In this document: positions 1 through 8,345 of the stretch, piece after piece
Layout of the letters: each line of letters starts with the position of its first letter
Position numbering within the stretch: position 1 is the stretch's first letter
From: Polyangiaceae bacterium
GTDB lineage: Bacteria; Myxococcota_A; Polyangia; Polyangiales; Polyangiaceae
NCBI GenBank assembly: GCA_013361525.1
Contig: JABFXY010000069.1
Coordinates: forward strand, 62,001 to 126,000
DNA length: 64,000 nucleotides
Direction: 5' to 3'
The notes under the pieces: generated by a model
The model's input: only the letters and a program-made list of their open reading frames with translations
Told to the model about the DNA's origin: nothing
Database searches by the model: none
Translations under genes and position numbers: made by a program

Positions 1-665
1 GTCGTGTCTTCGTCGACGTGAGCGACAACGGGCCCGGGATCTCGGACGAGATCTTGCCGCGCATCTTCGATCCTTTCTTCACGACCAAACGGGTGGGTGA
101 GGGGACGGGCCTCGGCCTCGCCATCTGCCATGGCATCGTCGCGGGCTTCGGCGGGGAGCTGTCCGTGGATACGACCGTCGGCGGGACGACGTTTCGGATG
201 GTCCTGCCGTCGATTCGCGCGAGCATCCTCGGGCTCACACCGCCACCGAGCTCACCACCGTCGTCGCGTTTGCGCATTCTGATCGTCGACGACGAGCCGG
301 CGATCGTTCGCAGCTTGAAGCGATCGCTCTCGGTTCGGCATCACATCGAGACGGCTGCGACTGGAGAGGAGGCGCTGGCGCTCGTCGAGCGGGAGCGCTT
401 CGACGTCGTGCTTTGCGACCTCGCGATGCCCGGCTTCAGCGGGATCGAGCTCTACCACCGCCTGCGCGAGCTGAAGCCCGAGCTCGCGAAGCGCTTCGCC
501 GTGATGACCGGCGGCGCCGTATCGCAGCGCGCGAGCTCCTTCCTCGAGACGTGGACCGGGCCGCGCATCGACAAGCCGTTCTCGATTCGCAAGCTCGAGC
601 AGCTTCTCTCCGAGGCGATTGGCGAGCAGGCCCTGGGCACGGAGCCCGACGCGAAGGCGCTCTAA
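1..665 (+). CDS. Hybrid histidine kinase, C-terminal part (ATPase plus receiver)
   Basis: The reading frame is open at the left edge, so the N-terminus lies outside the window. What remains begins inside the HATPase domain: DNGPGI (N/G1 box), then DPFFTTK (F box) and GTGLGLA (G2 box), all typical of a live ATP-binding domain. After a Pro/Ser linker comes a receiver domain starting at LRILIVDDEPA, with the likely phospho-acceptor Asp in VVLCDLAMPG and the late conserved Lys in IDKPFS. The order ATPase then receiver marks a hybrid kinase, which passes phosphate from its own His to the C-terminal Asp. The sensory and HisKA parts are not visible, so the signal is unknown. No output domain follows the receiver. 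The convergent acyltransferase gene ends within 4 bases of its stop. Confidence 0.9.
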   Translation, partial: RVFVDVSDNGPGISDEILPRIFDPFFTTKRVGEGTGLGLAICHGIVAGFGGELSVDTTVGGTTFRMVLPSIRASILGLTPPPSSPPSSRLRILIVDDEPAIVRSLKRSLSVRHHIETAATGEEALALVERERFDVVLCDLAMPGFSGIELYHRLRELKPELAKRFAVMTGGAVSQRASSFLETWTGPRIDKPFSIRKLEQLLSEAIGEQALGTEPDAKAL

Positions 666-1531
666 CCGAGGCCGCCGCGGCGCAATACAGCTTCGATCGA
701 GCGCGTGACCCGTTCGTACACCTGATCGTCGTCCATCGCGAGCTCGGCCTCGGTGAGCGGCGGCAGCACGTGGTAGCCGATCTTCGCGGGGACGATCGGG
801 ACGAGGACCGCGACAGCATAGGCGGCGACTCCGGTGCCGATGCGTGTCGCGAGGCTGCGCCGGCGTGTGAGACGCAGCGAAGCGACCGCGGCTGCGATCG
901 ACAACACGGGAAACGGAATGCGGTGGAGGCCTGCGAACCGAATGCCCGAGAGCCATGCGAGCCTGCGCGACGCGCCGAGGTTCGGAACGGTGACGTGCGA
1001 CCCCGTGATTGCGAGCGGCACGACGGTGAGGCCGAGCTCGCGCGCGAGACGGATCCATCCGCGGTGATTGCCGAAGTCGACGCGCCGCGCGCGCCACATC
1101 GGCCGCATCGCTTCGTGGTCACCGCCTGGAAACAGCAACACCGCGGCGCCGCTCGAACGCGCCCACGCTGCGCCCTCACGTGTCGCTTCGACCGCGCCGA
1201 CGGACCGCAGCAGCTGGCCGAACCACGGTGCCCTCATCAGCGCCGAGTGCGCCATCGCGGCGAGCGGCCGGTGCTCACCGACGTGCGTGAGCCACGCTTC
1301 CGTGAACGCCACCGACTCCACGACGCCGAGCCCGGAGTGGTTTCCGACGAGGAGGTAACCGTTGTGATCCGGCAAGTTGCCGGCGCCCTCGAAGCTCACG
1401 GGCCAGAGCTTGCGGAGGATCGGCACCGCGAGCTTTCGATAGGCGGCGAGCCACCGCGGATCGGCGCGGCCCGGATGTTTCGAGCTTCGTTGGTGCATCG
1501 GATCGGCGCGGTGTCGCGGCGTCTCTCTCAT
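662..1531 (-). CDS. LPLAT-type acyltransferase (phospholipid/diacylglycerol acyltransferase-like)
   Basis: A 289-residue protein if translation starts at the ATG at 1531; an ATG at 1498 gives 278. It has the signature of the lysophospholipid acyltransferase superfamily nearest the MGAT/DGAT-like branch: GNHSG at residues 63-67, where the His would be the catalytic base, and LLFPGG at 132-137. Then follow an Arg-rich stretch and GLTVVPLAITG, a usual late motif. The classical HX4D acidic residue is not at its expected place, as is common in this branch. A hydrophobic segment near residue 230 suggests membrane association. The likely reaction is transfer of an acyl group from acyl-CoA to a glycerolipid or similar acceptor; the acceptor cannot be told. 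It is divergent from dapA with about 166 bases between starts. Confidence 0.8.
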   Translation of the reverse strand: MRETPRHRADPMHQRSSKHPGRADPRWLAAYRKLAVPILRKLWPVSFEGAGNLPDHNGYLLVGNHSGLGVVESVAFTEAWLTHVGEHRPLAAMAHSALMRAPWFGQLLRSVGAVEATREGAAWARSSGAAVLLFPGGDHEAMRPMWRARRVDFGNHRGWIRLARELGLTVVPLAITGSHVTVPNLGASRRLAWLSGIRFAGLHRIPFPVLSIAAAVASLRLTRRRSLATRIGTGVAAYAVAVLVPIVPAKIGYHVLPPLTEAELAMDDDQVYERVTRSIEAVLRRGGLG

Positions 1532-1697
1532 GCGCGCCGCGATAATCGACCACTGCCTCGCCGAGGGCCAGTCGAAGCGGCGCCGTCGACGGCGACCTGG
1601 TTTCGCCGCGCGTGGCGCCGGCCCTTCGGGTGGATCGCGGCGGACCTCGGGCGTGCTGGGCAGAGTTTCTTGCCGCAGAAGCCCAGTTGTACGAAAC

Positions 1698-2606
1698 ATG
1701 GCCCTCATGGCTGCACTCGTCCTCGAAGGCACATTCACTGCAATCGTCACGCCGTTTACGCCCGATGGCTCGGCGGTCGACGTCGACGCGCTCGATCGTC
1801 TCGTCGACGCGCAGATCGAAGGTGGCGTGTCGGGGCTCGTTCCGTGCGGCACGACGGGGGAATCGCCGACGCTCTCGGACGCCGAGCAGGTCGACGTGAT
1901 TCGCCGCGTCGTCGTGCGCGCGAAGGGCCGCGTGCCCGTTATCGCCGGGACCGGCAGTTTCTCGACGAAGAAGACGATCGAGGCCTCGAAGGCAGCCGTC
2001 GAGGCCGGCGCCGACGCGGTGATGATCGTCATGCCGTACTACAGCAAGCCGTCGCAGGACGGGCTTCGCATGCACGCGGTCGAGGTCGCGCGCAGCGTCG
2101 AGGTGCCGGTCGTTCTGTACAACATCCCCGGCCGCTGCATCGTCGACCTGTTGCCGGAGACGACCGAACGAATCTGCTCCGAAGCGAAGAACGTCGTCGG
2201 AATGAAGGAGGCGACCGGGAACGTGCTCCGCTGTCAGGAGCTCGTTCGAAGGCTCGGCGATCGACTGACCGTTCTTTCCGGTGACGATGTGCTCACCCTT
2301 CCGATGATGGCCATCGGAGCGAAGGGGGTCATCAGCGTCGTTTCGAACGTTCTGCCCGCGGAGACGAGCCGTGTCACGACGCTGGCGCTCGCCGGCAAAT
2401 ACGAGGAAGCGCGTCGCGCGCATTTCGATCTCCTCGAGCTGGCCAGCCTCCTCTTCGTCGAGCCGAACCCCGCGCCCGCCAAGGCTGTGCTCGCGAAGCT
2501 CGGTCGCATGTCGCCGTCCGTCCGCGGCCCGCTCGCTCCTGCGACGGACGCGCTGACCGCGCGGCTCGTGGAAGCGATGAAGCGCTTCGGAACCGAGGCG
2601 CGATGA
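1698..2606 (+). CDS. dapA: 4-hydroxy-tetrahydrodipicolinate synthase
   Basis: A 302-residue TIM-barrel lyase of the DapA/NanA family, full length. It condenses pyruvate with aspartate semialdehyde, the first committed step to diaminopimelate and lysine, in the cytoplasm. Visible signatures are CGTTGES at residues 50-56 (substrate Thr pair), Tyr141 in VLYNIPGR (proton relay) and Lys170 in GMKEATG (Schiff-base lysine). ATG at 1698 was chosen; an in-frame ATG at 1707 would shorten it by three residues, and neither has a strong Shine-Dalgarno. The stop overlaps the dapB start by four bases (ATGA), so the pair is translationally coupled. The dapB neighbour argues for DapA rather than another family aldolase. 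Confidence 0.96.
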   Translation: MALMAALVLEGTFTAIVTPFTPDGSAVDVDALDRLVDAQIEGGVSGLVPCGTTGESPTLSDAEQVDVIRRVVVRAKGRVPVIAGTGSFSTKKTIEASKAAVEAGADAVMIVMPYYSKPSQDGLRMHAVEVARSVEVPVVLYNIPGRCIVDLLPETTERICSEAKNVVGMKEATGNVLRCQELVRRLGDRLTVLSGDDVLTLPMMAIGAKGVISVVSNVLPAETSRVTTLALAGKYEEARRAHFDLLELASLLFVEPNPAPAKAVLAKLGRMSPSVRGPLAPATDALTARLVEAMKRFGTEAR

Positions 2607-3391
2607 GCGAGCCGATCCGCGTCGCGATCGTCGGAGCGGATGGACGCGTCGGGCGCGCGCTGGTGAGGCTCGCCGCCTCCGAGGGCCTGTCGATCGTCGG
2701 GGCGGTGACGCGCTCGACGTCCCCCGAGCTCGGCAAAGACGCGGGTGAGGTCGCCGGCATCGGGACGCTCGGTGTGCAAATCGGCTTCGACCTCGCGTCG
2801 GGCCTGCTCGGCGCTGCGTGTGTCATCGACTTCTCGTCCGCGGAGACGGTCTCGCAGGTGGCGCACGTCGCCGCGCGTGCGGGCGTCGCGGTCGTCTCGG
2901 GCACGACCGGCATCGGTCCCGATGCAGAACGCGCGCTCGACGAAGCGGCGAAGCGCGTTCCCGTGCTCTGGTCCGCCAACATGAGCGTCGGCGTGTTCGT
3001 GCTCGCGCAGCTCGTCAAACAAGCGGTGAAGTCGCTGCCCGGCTTCGACGTGGAGATCGTCGAGACCCACCACCGCAACAAGGTCGACGCACCGAGCGGG
3101 ACGGCGAAGATTCTCCTCCGCGCCGTTCAAGACGTCCGCGAGGCGAGGGCGATCTCCGGGCGCGAGGGCAAACCCGGGGCGCGCCTCGACGACGAGGTCG
3201 CGATGTTGGCGATGCGCGGCGGAGACGTCGTCGGTGATCACACCGTGCACCTCCTCGGCCAGGGTGAGCGCATCGAGCTGACGCACCGAGCGACGAATCG
3301 GGATCTCTTCGCGCTCGGGGCGCTCCGGGCCGCACGCGCGATCACGAAGCGCGAGCCGGGCCGCTACACGATGGCGGACGTGCTCGAGTAG
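2603..3391 (+). CDS. dapB: 4-hydroxy-tetrahydrodipicolinate reductase
   Basis: A 262-residue enzyme close to the usual DapB length of about 270. It reduces the DapA product with NAD(P)H in the next step of the diaminopimelate/lysine pathway. The N-terminal Rossmann motif is VAIVGADGRVGRAL (residues 7-20). SGTTG lies at 99-103, and the diagnostic catalytic and substrate-binding stretch ETHHRNKVDAPSGTA at 154-168 contains the general-acid His pair and the conserved Lys160. The ATG overlaps the dapA stop by four bases. It converges on the beta-propeller lipoprotein gene with only three bases between the stops, leaving no room for a separate terminator. Confidence 0.97.
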   Translation: MSEPIRVAIVGADGRVGRALVRLAASEGLSIVGAVTRSTSPELGKDAGEVAGIGTLGVQIGFDLASGLLGAACVIDFSSAETVSQVAHVAARAGVAVVSGTTGIGPDAERALDEAAKRVPVLWSANMSVGVFVLAQLVKQAVKSLPGFDVEIVETHHRNKVDAPSGTAKILLRAVQDVREARAISGREGKPGARLDDEVAMLAMRGGDVVGDHTVHLLGQGERIELTHRATNRDLFALGALRAARAITKREPGRYTMADVLE

Positions 3392-3394
3392 CCG

Positions 3395-4639
3395 TCAGTA
3401 AGCGCCGACGTAACGCGGAGGCAGACCGATGCCGTCGTCGATGGAGATCGCTTCGAGCGCTCCGACGCCGGCGCCGTCGATCTCCATTCGCTGAACGACG
3501 TTGCGATCGCCATCAGCGACGAAGCAGATGCCGCAGGTCGTCTCGCAGCGCATGTCGCCGATGGTGAACGGTACGCTCTCCGTTCGAAGGAGCTCGCGCG
3601 TGTCGCCCGCGGCGATGTCGAGCTCGAGCAGCCGGTCGGGCACTCGCTGACTTCCCGCGTCGTCGAGCTGTCCCATCGTGGAGAACATGAGCGTGTCGTC
3701 GCCGACGAACGCGATCGATTGTCCGATCGGCGCGTCGCCGATATCGACGGCGTCGAAGCGTTTCGCGATGGTGAGACCGCCGTCCACGAGGTCCAGGACG
3801 AGCAGCGCGGAGTCGTCGAGGTTCGGTGTGCTCGTCAGATTGAACGTGCCCGAGCAGCCGACGGCGAGTCTGGTGCCACTCGGCGCAATCGCGAACGCGT
3901 AACAGCCGCGCGCACCGGAGAGCACGAGGGTGTCGGCGATCGTGTCCGAGGTGCTGTCCAACACGGCGATGCGCCCGTCGTCGGACTTCGAGAAGTCGCG
4001 TGAATAGGCTGAAAGCAGGACGTATGCGCGCTCTGCCGATCCGACCATTCGTGACGGATGCGGCTCGATGTCTTCTGCGGCGCCCGCCATTGCGCCCGCG
4101 AGATCGATGCGCCCGACGATCGCGCCTGCCTGGGGATCGACGACCAGGACGTCGCTGCCTTCGTCGAACTCCTCCACACCCGGCTCCGGATTGGCGCCGT
4201 AGCGCGAGACGTAGATTTTGTCGGACGCGATCTCGAGCACGTCCTGTGGGTTTGCCTGGATGAAGCCCGTCTGCACCGAGATCTGCTGTTCGACCGATGC
4301 GGTCGTCGGATCGAGGAAGGTGAGGACGGCGGAGGCGGATCGATCGATGAGGACGACGCTTCCGGAGGTCGTGCGCGTCGTGGGCGTCACGACGTCGCCC
4401 GACAGCGCCACGCTGAGACCCGAGACGTCGGAGCCGGAGTCGATCATCGACGGCGCGAGCACGCCGCCGTCGTAGCCGATGATCGCCGCGCTCGTGGATT
4501 GGTAGTCGGAGCTGACGACGTAGAGCGCGTGGCCGCAGGGCCCGTTCGGGACGTCGACCCCGGTCGGCTCCTCCGTCTCTTGTGGTTCGCAAGCGGCGAG
4601 GAGCAAAGCGGCGATCGACCAGCGTGCGAGTTTGTTCAT
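3395..4639 (-). CDS. Beta-propeller surface lipoprotein, possible BtuG-like cobalamin-binding partner
   Basis: A 414-residue protein with a lipoprotein signal peptide (lipobox LAAC, Cys17), then an acidic linker and repeated short beta-strand units such as DVLVVDPQAGAIVGRIDL, RIAVLDSTSDTIADTLVL and ALLVLDLVDGGLTIAKRF. These are the blade pattern of YncE/YVTN-type propellers. Blade number was not established. It is the last gene of the operon: its ATG starts one base after the stop of the TonB-dependent receptor, and the operon is headed by a cobalamin riboswitch. In Bacteroides, BtuG is a surface propeller lipoprotein that captures vitamin B12 and hands it to BtuB. By gene order and fold class this protein could play the same part. 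That is inference; sequence homology to BtuG was not tested. Confidence 0.8.
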   Translation of the reverse strand: MNKLARWSIAALLLAACEPQETEEPTGVDVPNGPCGHALYVVSSDYQSTSAAIIGYDGGVLAPSMIDSGSDVSGLSVALSGDVVTPTTRTTSGSVVLIDRSASAVLTFLDPTTASVEQQISVQTGFIQANPQDVLEIASDKIYVSRYGANPEPGVEEFDEGSDVLVVDPQAGAIVGRIDLAGAMAGAAEDIEPHPSRMVGSAERAYVLLSAYSRDFSKSDDGRIAVLDSTSDTIADTLVLSGARGCYAFAIAPSGTRLAVGCSGTFNLTSTPNLDDSALLVLDLVDGGLTIAKRFDAVDIGDAPIGQSIAFVGDDTLMFSTMGQLDDAGSQRVPDRLLELDIAAGDTRELLRTESVPFTIGDMRCETTCGICFVADGDRNVVQRMEIDGAGVGALEAISIDDGIGLPPRYVGAY

Positions 4640-4640
4640 G

Positions 4641-6641
4641 TCACTTCCACCAAGCGGACACGGCCGCGTAAAACGCTCTTCCGGGGAGCGGGTAGCCGAC
4701 GAGATCCGTCGTGTGATCGTCGAGGACGTTCGCGAGGCGCGCGGTCACCTCGAGCGCGCCGCTCGCGAAGCCGGCGGAGGCTTCGAGGTCGAGGAGAGCC
4801 TGGCTCGGTAGCTCGATGAGGCCCGCGGGATCGGCCGTACGACGTGAGCGATACTGAAAGCGGGCGAGTAACCGCGCCGCGTCCCATCGGATGATGCGAA
4901 CGAGATCGCGAGCGACGAGGCCGAGCGTGGGGCTCACCTCGAGCTCGGCCTGGAGCGGCAAACGATCGTTTTCGATGGTGCGCCCCTCGCTGACGTCGCG
5001 CCCGTCGGTGAACGTGACCGACGAGCCGGCTTCGACGAAGTCGAAGAGCCGCGCCAGCACCGAGCCCTCGACACCGAGGAAACGCGCCGATGCGACGTTG
5101 AACGGCTTCATGACGCCGAACGAGCTTCGTTGGTAGACGATGAGATCGCTCGCGGCGCGTGCGAAGAACACCGCCTCTGCCGCGAGATCCACCGAGCGAT
5201 GCGGCGAGATGCTGGTGCGCGCGCCGACGTCACCCGACCAACCGGATTCCGGCAGAAGCGCAGGATTACCGAGCACGGTCGCGGTGACGCCGAATTGCTC
5301 GCCGAGCGTCGGTACGCGTGCGTACCGGCCCGCCGTTCCGAAGACCTCGAGCTGCTCGATCGGGCGCACGGTGACGCCCGCGCGTGCTTCCGGGGTGATC
5401 GCCGAGTCGCGCGACGTGGAGGAGGCGAGCGCGTCGGATCGAACCGCGCCCTCGACGACGGCGTCCAGCCACGAGGTGGGCCGCGCGACGAGGCCCGCGA
5501 ACGCGCGCACCGAGGCCCGCGTTGCAGATGTCTCGGCCGGTCCGAGTGGATCGACGCGCACGTGCGCCATCGTGAACGTCGTCGCCGCCTTGACGGTGAG
5601 CTCCGGGAGCGGCGTCACGGACAGCGCCACGCGCGCGCCGACGTTCGTCGCGTCGGTCGCTTGGCGCCCGCGCACGAAGAGCAGCTCGCCGGCCGGGTCG
5701 TCGAGGATGTAGCTCGATACGCGGCCCCACGCGACCGTCTCCACGCGGCAGCGATCGGGTCCTTGCTCGTTGCATGCGACGTCGGCCCCAGCGACGGCGA
5801 GCGCCTGTTGCGTGTGGGCGCGGGCGTGGAGAGCCGGCACCACGCCGAGGCCGGGGACGCCCTGCTCGCGCGAGAAGAGCCGCACCCAAAGATCGACGGA
5901 GCCTCGGTCGTCGAGGTCGATCCGCGCGGCGGTCCACAGGTCGCCGGAGAGCGAGTCGGCGTTGCGGCGCGTGACGACCACGTCGTCGGTCTCGTCGAAC
6001 GTGGTGCCGCGATCGTCTTCGAACTCGAATGTCCCCGCCGTGTGATCGATGCGGAGCGCTGCGCTCGCTGCTGCGCCTTTGCCCTGCAGCGACGCGCCCA
6101 GCGACGCGAAGGCCGTGTCCCAGCTGCCCCCGCCGGCTGCCGCTCCGGCGCGTGTGCCGCTCGCGACATGCGGGACGAGCACGACCGCGCCCGACAACCC
6201 TCCATGTTCGAGGTCGAGCGGCGCGTGCCCGCGATGGACCTCGATGCGGCGAAGGAGAAACGTGGGCACCATCGATAGATCCGCCGTGCCGGTGAGCTCG
6301 TCGTTCAGCGCGACCGGTCCGAGGTACACCGGCGTCTGCGCGCTGGTCGCGCCGCGCAACGTCACCGTCGCGAGCTCCGCGGAGCCGCCCGTGCGCGCGA
6401 CCTGTGTGCCGGGGCTCGAGGTGAGGACGTCGGCCGTGCTCGCGCCGGGGCGATCGAGATCGTCACCCTCGATCACCGTCGACGCCTTCGTCGAATCTTC
6501 GGCTCGCGGCAGGAGCTCGCCGCGCACCTCGACCGTCACGGCATCGTCGGCCGCGTCTTGTCCCGATTCATCTTGAGCCCATGCCGCGCGAGCACAGACG
6601 AGCACGAGGGACCCGACGGCGATCGCGCCGGTGGGTCTCAA
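4641..6641 (-). CDS. TonB-dependent outer-membrane receptor, BtuB-like
   Basis: A 666-residue protein when started at a TTG (6641) that overlaps the stop of the upstream lipoprotein gene by four bases (TTGA). This start gives a clean signal peptide (RPTGAIAVGSLVLVCARA, cleavage after AWA). A TonB-box-like DAVTVEVRG follows, then a plug domain with the typical stretches GASTADVLTSSPGTQV, ATVTLRG and RRIEVHRG. The rest is a long beta-barrel region ending in an aromatic C-terminus (SAWWK). Length fits BtuB-type receptors. The family imports scarce ligands across the outer membrane with TonB energy. The cobalamin riboswitch ahead of the operon points to corrinoid as the ligand. No TonB/ExbBD or BtuCDF genes are in this window. 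Confidence 0.88.
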   Translation of the reverse strand: MRPTGAIAVGSLVLVCARAAWAQDESGQDAADDAVTVEVRGELLPRAEDSTKASTVIEGDDLDRPGASTADVLTSSPGTQVARTGGSAELATVTLRGATSAQTPVYLGPVALNDELTGTADLSMVPTFLLRRIEVHRGHAPLDLEHGGLSGAVVLVPHVASGTRAGAAAGGGSWDTAFASLGASLQGKGAAASAALRIDHTAGTFEFEDDRGTTFDETDDVVVTRRNADSLSGDLWTAARIDLDDRGSVDLWVRLFSREQGVPGLGVVPALHARAHTQQALAVAGADVACNEQGPDRCRVETVAWGRVSSYILDDPAGELLFVRGRQATDATNVGARVALSVTPLPELTVKAATTFTMAHVRVDPLGPAETSATRASVRAFAGLVARPTSWLDAVVEGAVRSDALASSTSRDSAITPEARAGVTVRPIEQLEVFGTAGRYARVPTLGEQFGVTATVLGNPALLPESGWSGDVGARTSISPHRSVDLAAEAVFFARAASDLIVYQRSSFGVMKPFNVASARFLGVEGSVLARLFDFVEAGSSVTFTDGRDVSEGRTIENDRLPLQAELEVSPTLGLVARDLVRIIRWDAARLLARFQYRSRRTADPAGLIELPSQALLDLEASAGFASGALEVTARLANVLDDHTTDLVGYPLPGRAFYAAVSAWWK

Positions 6642-7387
6642 CGCGTGCAGGTCCAATGCACGAGCGCGATGGCGTCGAGATCGAACGAGCCGGCGAGCCC
6701 GGTCGTGTCCGGACGATCCACGATGCGGACGAAACGCGCCTCGGTCAGGCCGACGTCGGCGAGATCGAACGCGTCGCCTCCCGCTGCTGCGGGGTCGTGC
6801 GGATCCGCGTCCGATTCTTCGCTGCCTGCGAGGACGGGATGCCACCCGGCGCATGAACCGTAGGGAGCCTCGGTCGCCTTGCACGCAAAGGCCACCCACG
6901 ACTCACCATCCGCGCTGACCTCGACGGTGCCGAGCTCCGCGAACGGAGAATCGGGATCTCCGCCGGCATAAAACGCATTTTCGAAGACGATGAAGTCGGG
7001 CCCTTCCCCGTCGGAGATCACCTGATCGCCGAACCCCATCGTGATGGTGCCCCCGTTTCCGAGCGCCACCACGTCGAAGGAGCCGGTCGTTTCGCCCGCG
7101 CCGTGAGGCGGCCCGAGAACGATGCCGGGCATGTCACGCTGCCCGAAGCCCGCGTCCGGTCCGTATTGAACGTCGACGACCTCGGTCGCGAAGCCCGCGC
7201 AAGGATCGACCGGCGCTTGTCCGCCGGCTCCGCCTTCGGAGTCTCCGCCTTGCGCCTGCCCACCTTCGGCGTGGCCGCCTTCGGCCTCTCCCCCTGCGTC
7301 GTCATCGGGGCCGACGGTGTCGTCGCTGCAACCGGGGACACACGCGACCAGGAACGAAACGGCGACTACCCAACGAATCGAATGCAC
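6638..7387 (-). CDS. Gly/Glu-linker surface lipoprotein, first gene of the cobalamin-riboswitch operon
   Basis: A 249-residue protein started at GTG 7387, eight bases after a good Shine-Dalgarno (GGAGGG). The short signal peptide carries lipobox LVAC (Cys16; VPGC at Cys20 is also possible). A linker rich in GG(E/H/D/Q) repeats follows, a common spacer of surface lipoproteins in myxobacteria. The rest is a compact domain with GPDFIVFENAF, GTVEVSADGESWVAF and ARFVRIVD, resembling surface-protein domains that sit beside TonB receptors in other phyla. Function is not recognised for certain; an accessory role in corrinoid capture fits its place between the riboswitch and the receptor. Its stop overlaps the receptor's TTG start. 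Confidence 0.75.
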   Translation of the reverse strand: MHSIRWVVAVSFLVACVPGCSDDTVGPDDDAGGEAEGGHAEGGQAQGGDSEGGAGGQAPVDPCAGFATEVVDVQYGPDAGFGQRDMPGIVLGPPHGAGETTGSFDVVALGNGGTITMGFGDQVISDGEGPDFIVFENAFYAGGDPDSPFAELGTVEVSADGESWVAFACKATEAPYGSCAGWHPVLAGSEESDADPHDPAAAGGDAFDLADVGLTEARFVRIVDRPDTTGLAGSFDLDAIALVHWTCTR

Positions 7388-7433
7388 ATGAAGACCCTCC
7401 GGGCGATGCTCGCGCCCACGAGTACCGTCCCCA

Positions 7434-7634
7434 CGCCGGGGCGTGAGGAGTCGCAGCCTGGTCTTCTGACTCCCCGACTCTCGCTTCGAGAGCTCCACAC
7501 CTTCCGGACGGGATGTCCGTGGTCGTTCTGCAGACAGCGCTCGCCCTTTTCAGGGGTCGAACGATGCGGGTTACAGCGGCGGCTCCGTGCCAGATTTGCA
7601 CTGGCTTCCCGCGCCAGGTGAGCTGAACCCGGCG
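7434..7634 (-). promoter_or_regulatory. Cobalamin (B12/AdoCbl) riboswitch
   Basis: Read on the minus strand, the leader holds the landmarks of the cobalamin aptamer in order. GCGGGAAGCCAGTGCAAATC (about 7612-7593) matches the conserved GGGAA..GGTG..A..C core. GCCGCTGTAACCCGC (about 7582-7568) matches the CCGC.CTGT.A element. GAGTCAGAAGACCAGGCTGC (about 7472-7453) matches the B12-box side with AGTCAG.AGACC. A closing P1 helix can be drawn between CGCCGGG (7634-7628) and CCCGGCG (7440-7434). A small GGGCG/CGCCC hairpin sits just before the GGAGGG ribosome site at 7387 and has no U-run, so control of translation is more likely than termination. Confidence 0.9.
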
Positions 7635-7745
7635 CTTCGCGACGTCGCGAAAGAGCTACGACGAGGACGCTCATACCACAGCGGTCGTCTTTCGGTAGCA
7701 TCCGTCGTGATGCACGCAGAAGCCGAACGAATTCACTTCGGTGGC

Positions 7746-8345
7746 ATGCTCCGCCGGTGGCTCGCAGCGGCAGCGATCGCGCTCACGGCGTGGCTCGCCG
7801 CAGAGTCGGCCGAGGCGCAGACGCAGAAAAAGGTGAAGGTCCTCGACCGCATCGTCGCGGTCGTCGATCGCGACTGCATCACACGACGCGAGCTCGATCG
7901 CGCGATGGCTCCGCACCGGGCGCGCATCATGGCGGAGCTGTCGAAGGATGCGGCGGCCCGAGAGCGCGCCGTCGCGAGCGTGTCGAAGGACGTGCTCACG
8001 ATGCTCGTCGAGCGCCGTTTGTTCGCAAAGGAGGCGGAACGCGCGCGCGTGCAGGTGTTCGACAAAGAGATCGAGGATGCCCTGGCCGCGCTCGCCGCAC
8101 AGAACAAACTCTCGCGCGCGGAATTGCTGAAGCAGGCGGCACAGTGGGGTTATTCGGAGGCGGCCTACCGTGACGAGCTCGCGGCGCAGATCCTCGAAGC
8201 CAAGCTCATCAACATCGAAGCTGGGCGCCGTTTCCCGAAGGACGAGACGGCGACGGATCAGGCGAAGGAAGCACGGCGCGTCGAAGCGCGGAGGCTCCTC
8301 GTCGACGAGCTGCGACAGCAGTACTACGTCGAGGTGCGACTTTGA
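7746..8345 (+). CDS. SurA-N-type periplasmic chaperone-like protein
   Basis: A 199-residue protein started at ATG 7746, which gives an ideal signal peptide (MLRRW, hydrophobic core, cleavage after AEA). An in-frame ATG at 7710 would add twelve residues with no matching signal. The mature part begins VKVLDRIVAVVDRDCITRRELD, the usual opening of SurA/PrsA N-terminal domains, followed by helices (SVSKDVLTMLVERRLFAKEAER) typical of the SurA_N fold. No parvulin-type peptidyl-prolyl isomerase domain follows, so this is a chaperone-only form. It shares one base (TGATG) with the POTRA-domain gene downstream, so the two are probably co-translated and may act together on outer-membrane proteins in the periplasm. 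Confidence 0.72.
   Translation: MLRRWLAAAAIALTAWLAAESAEAQTQKKVKVLDRIVAVVDRDCITRRELDRAMAPHRARIMAELSKDAAARERAVASVSKDVLTMLVERRLFAKEAERARVQVFDKEIEDALAALAAQNKLSRAELLKQAAQWGYSEAAYRDELAAQILEAKLINIEAGRRFPKDETATDQAKEARRVEARRLLVDELRQQYYVEVRL

Noticed and set aside
413-2284. Very long open frame on the plus strand overlapping the acyltransferase and dapA genes
   Set aside because: It is antisense to, or out of frame with, clear genes with known motifs; composition is Arg/Ala-rich, typical of shadow frames in GC-rich DNA.
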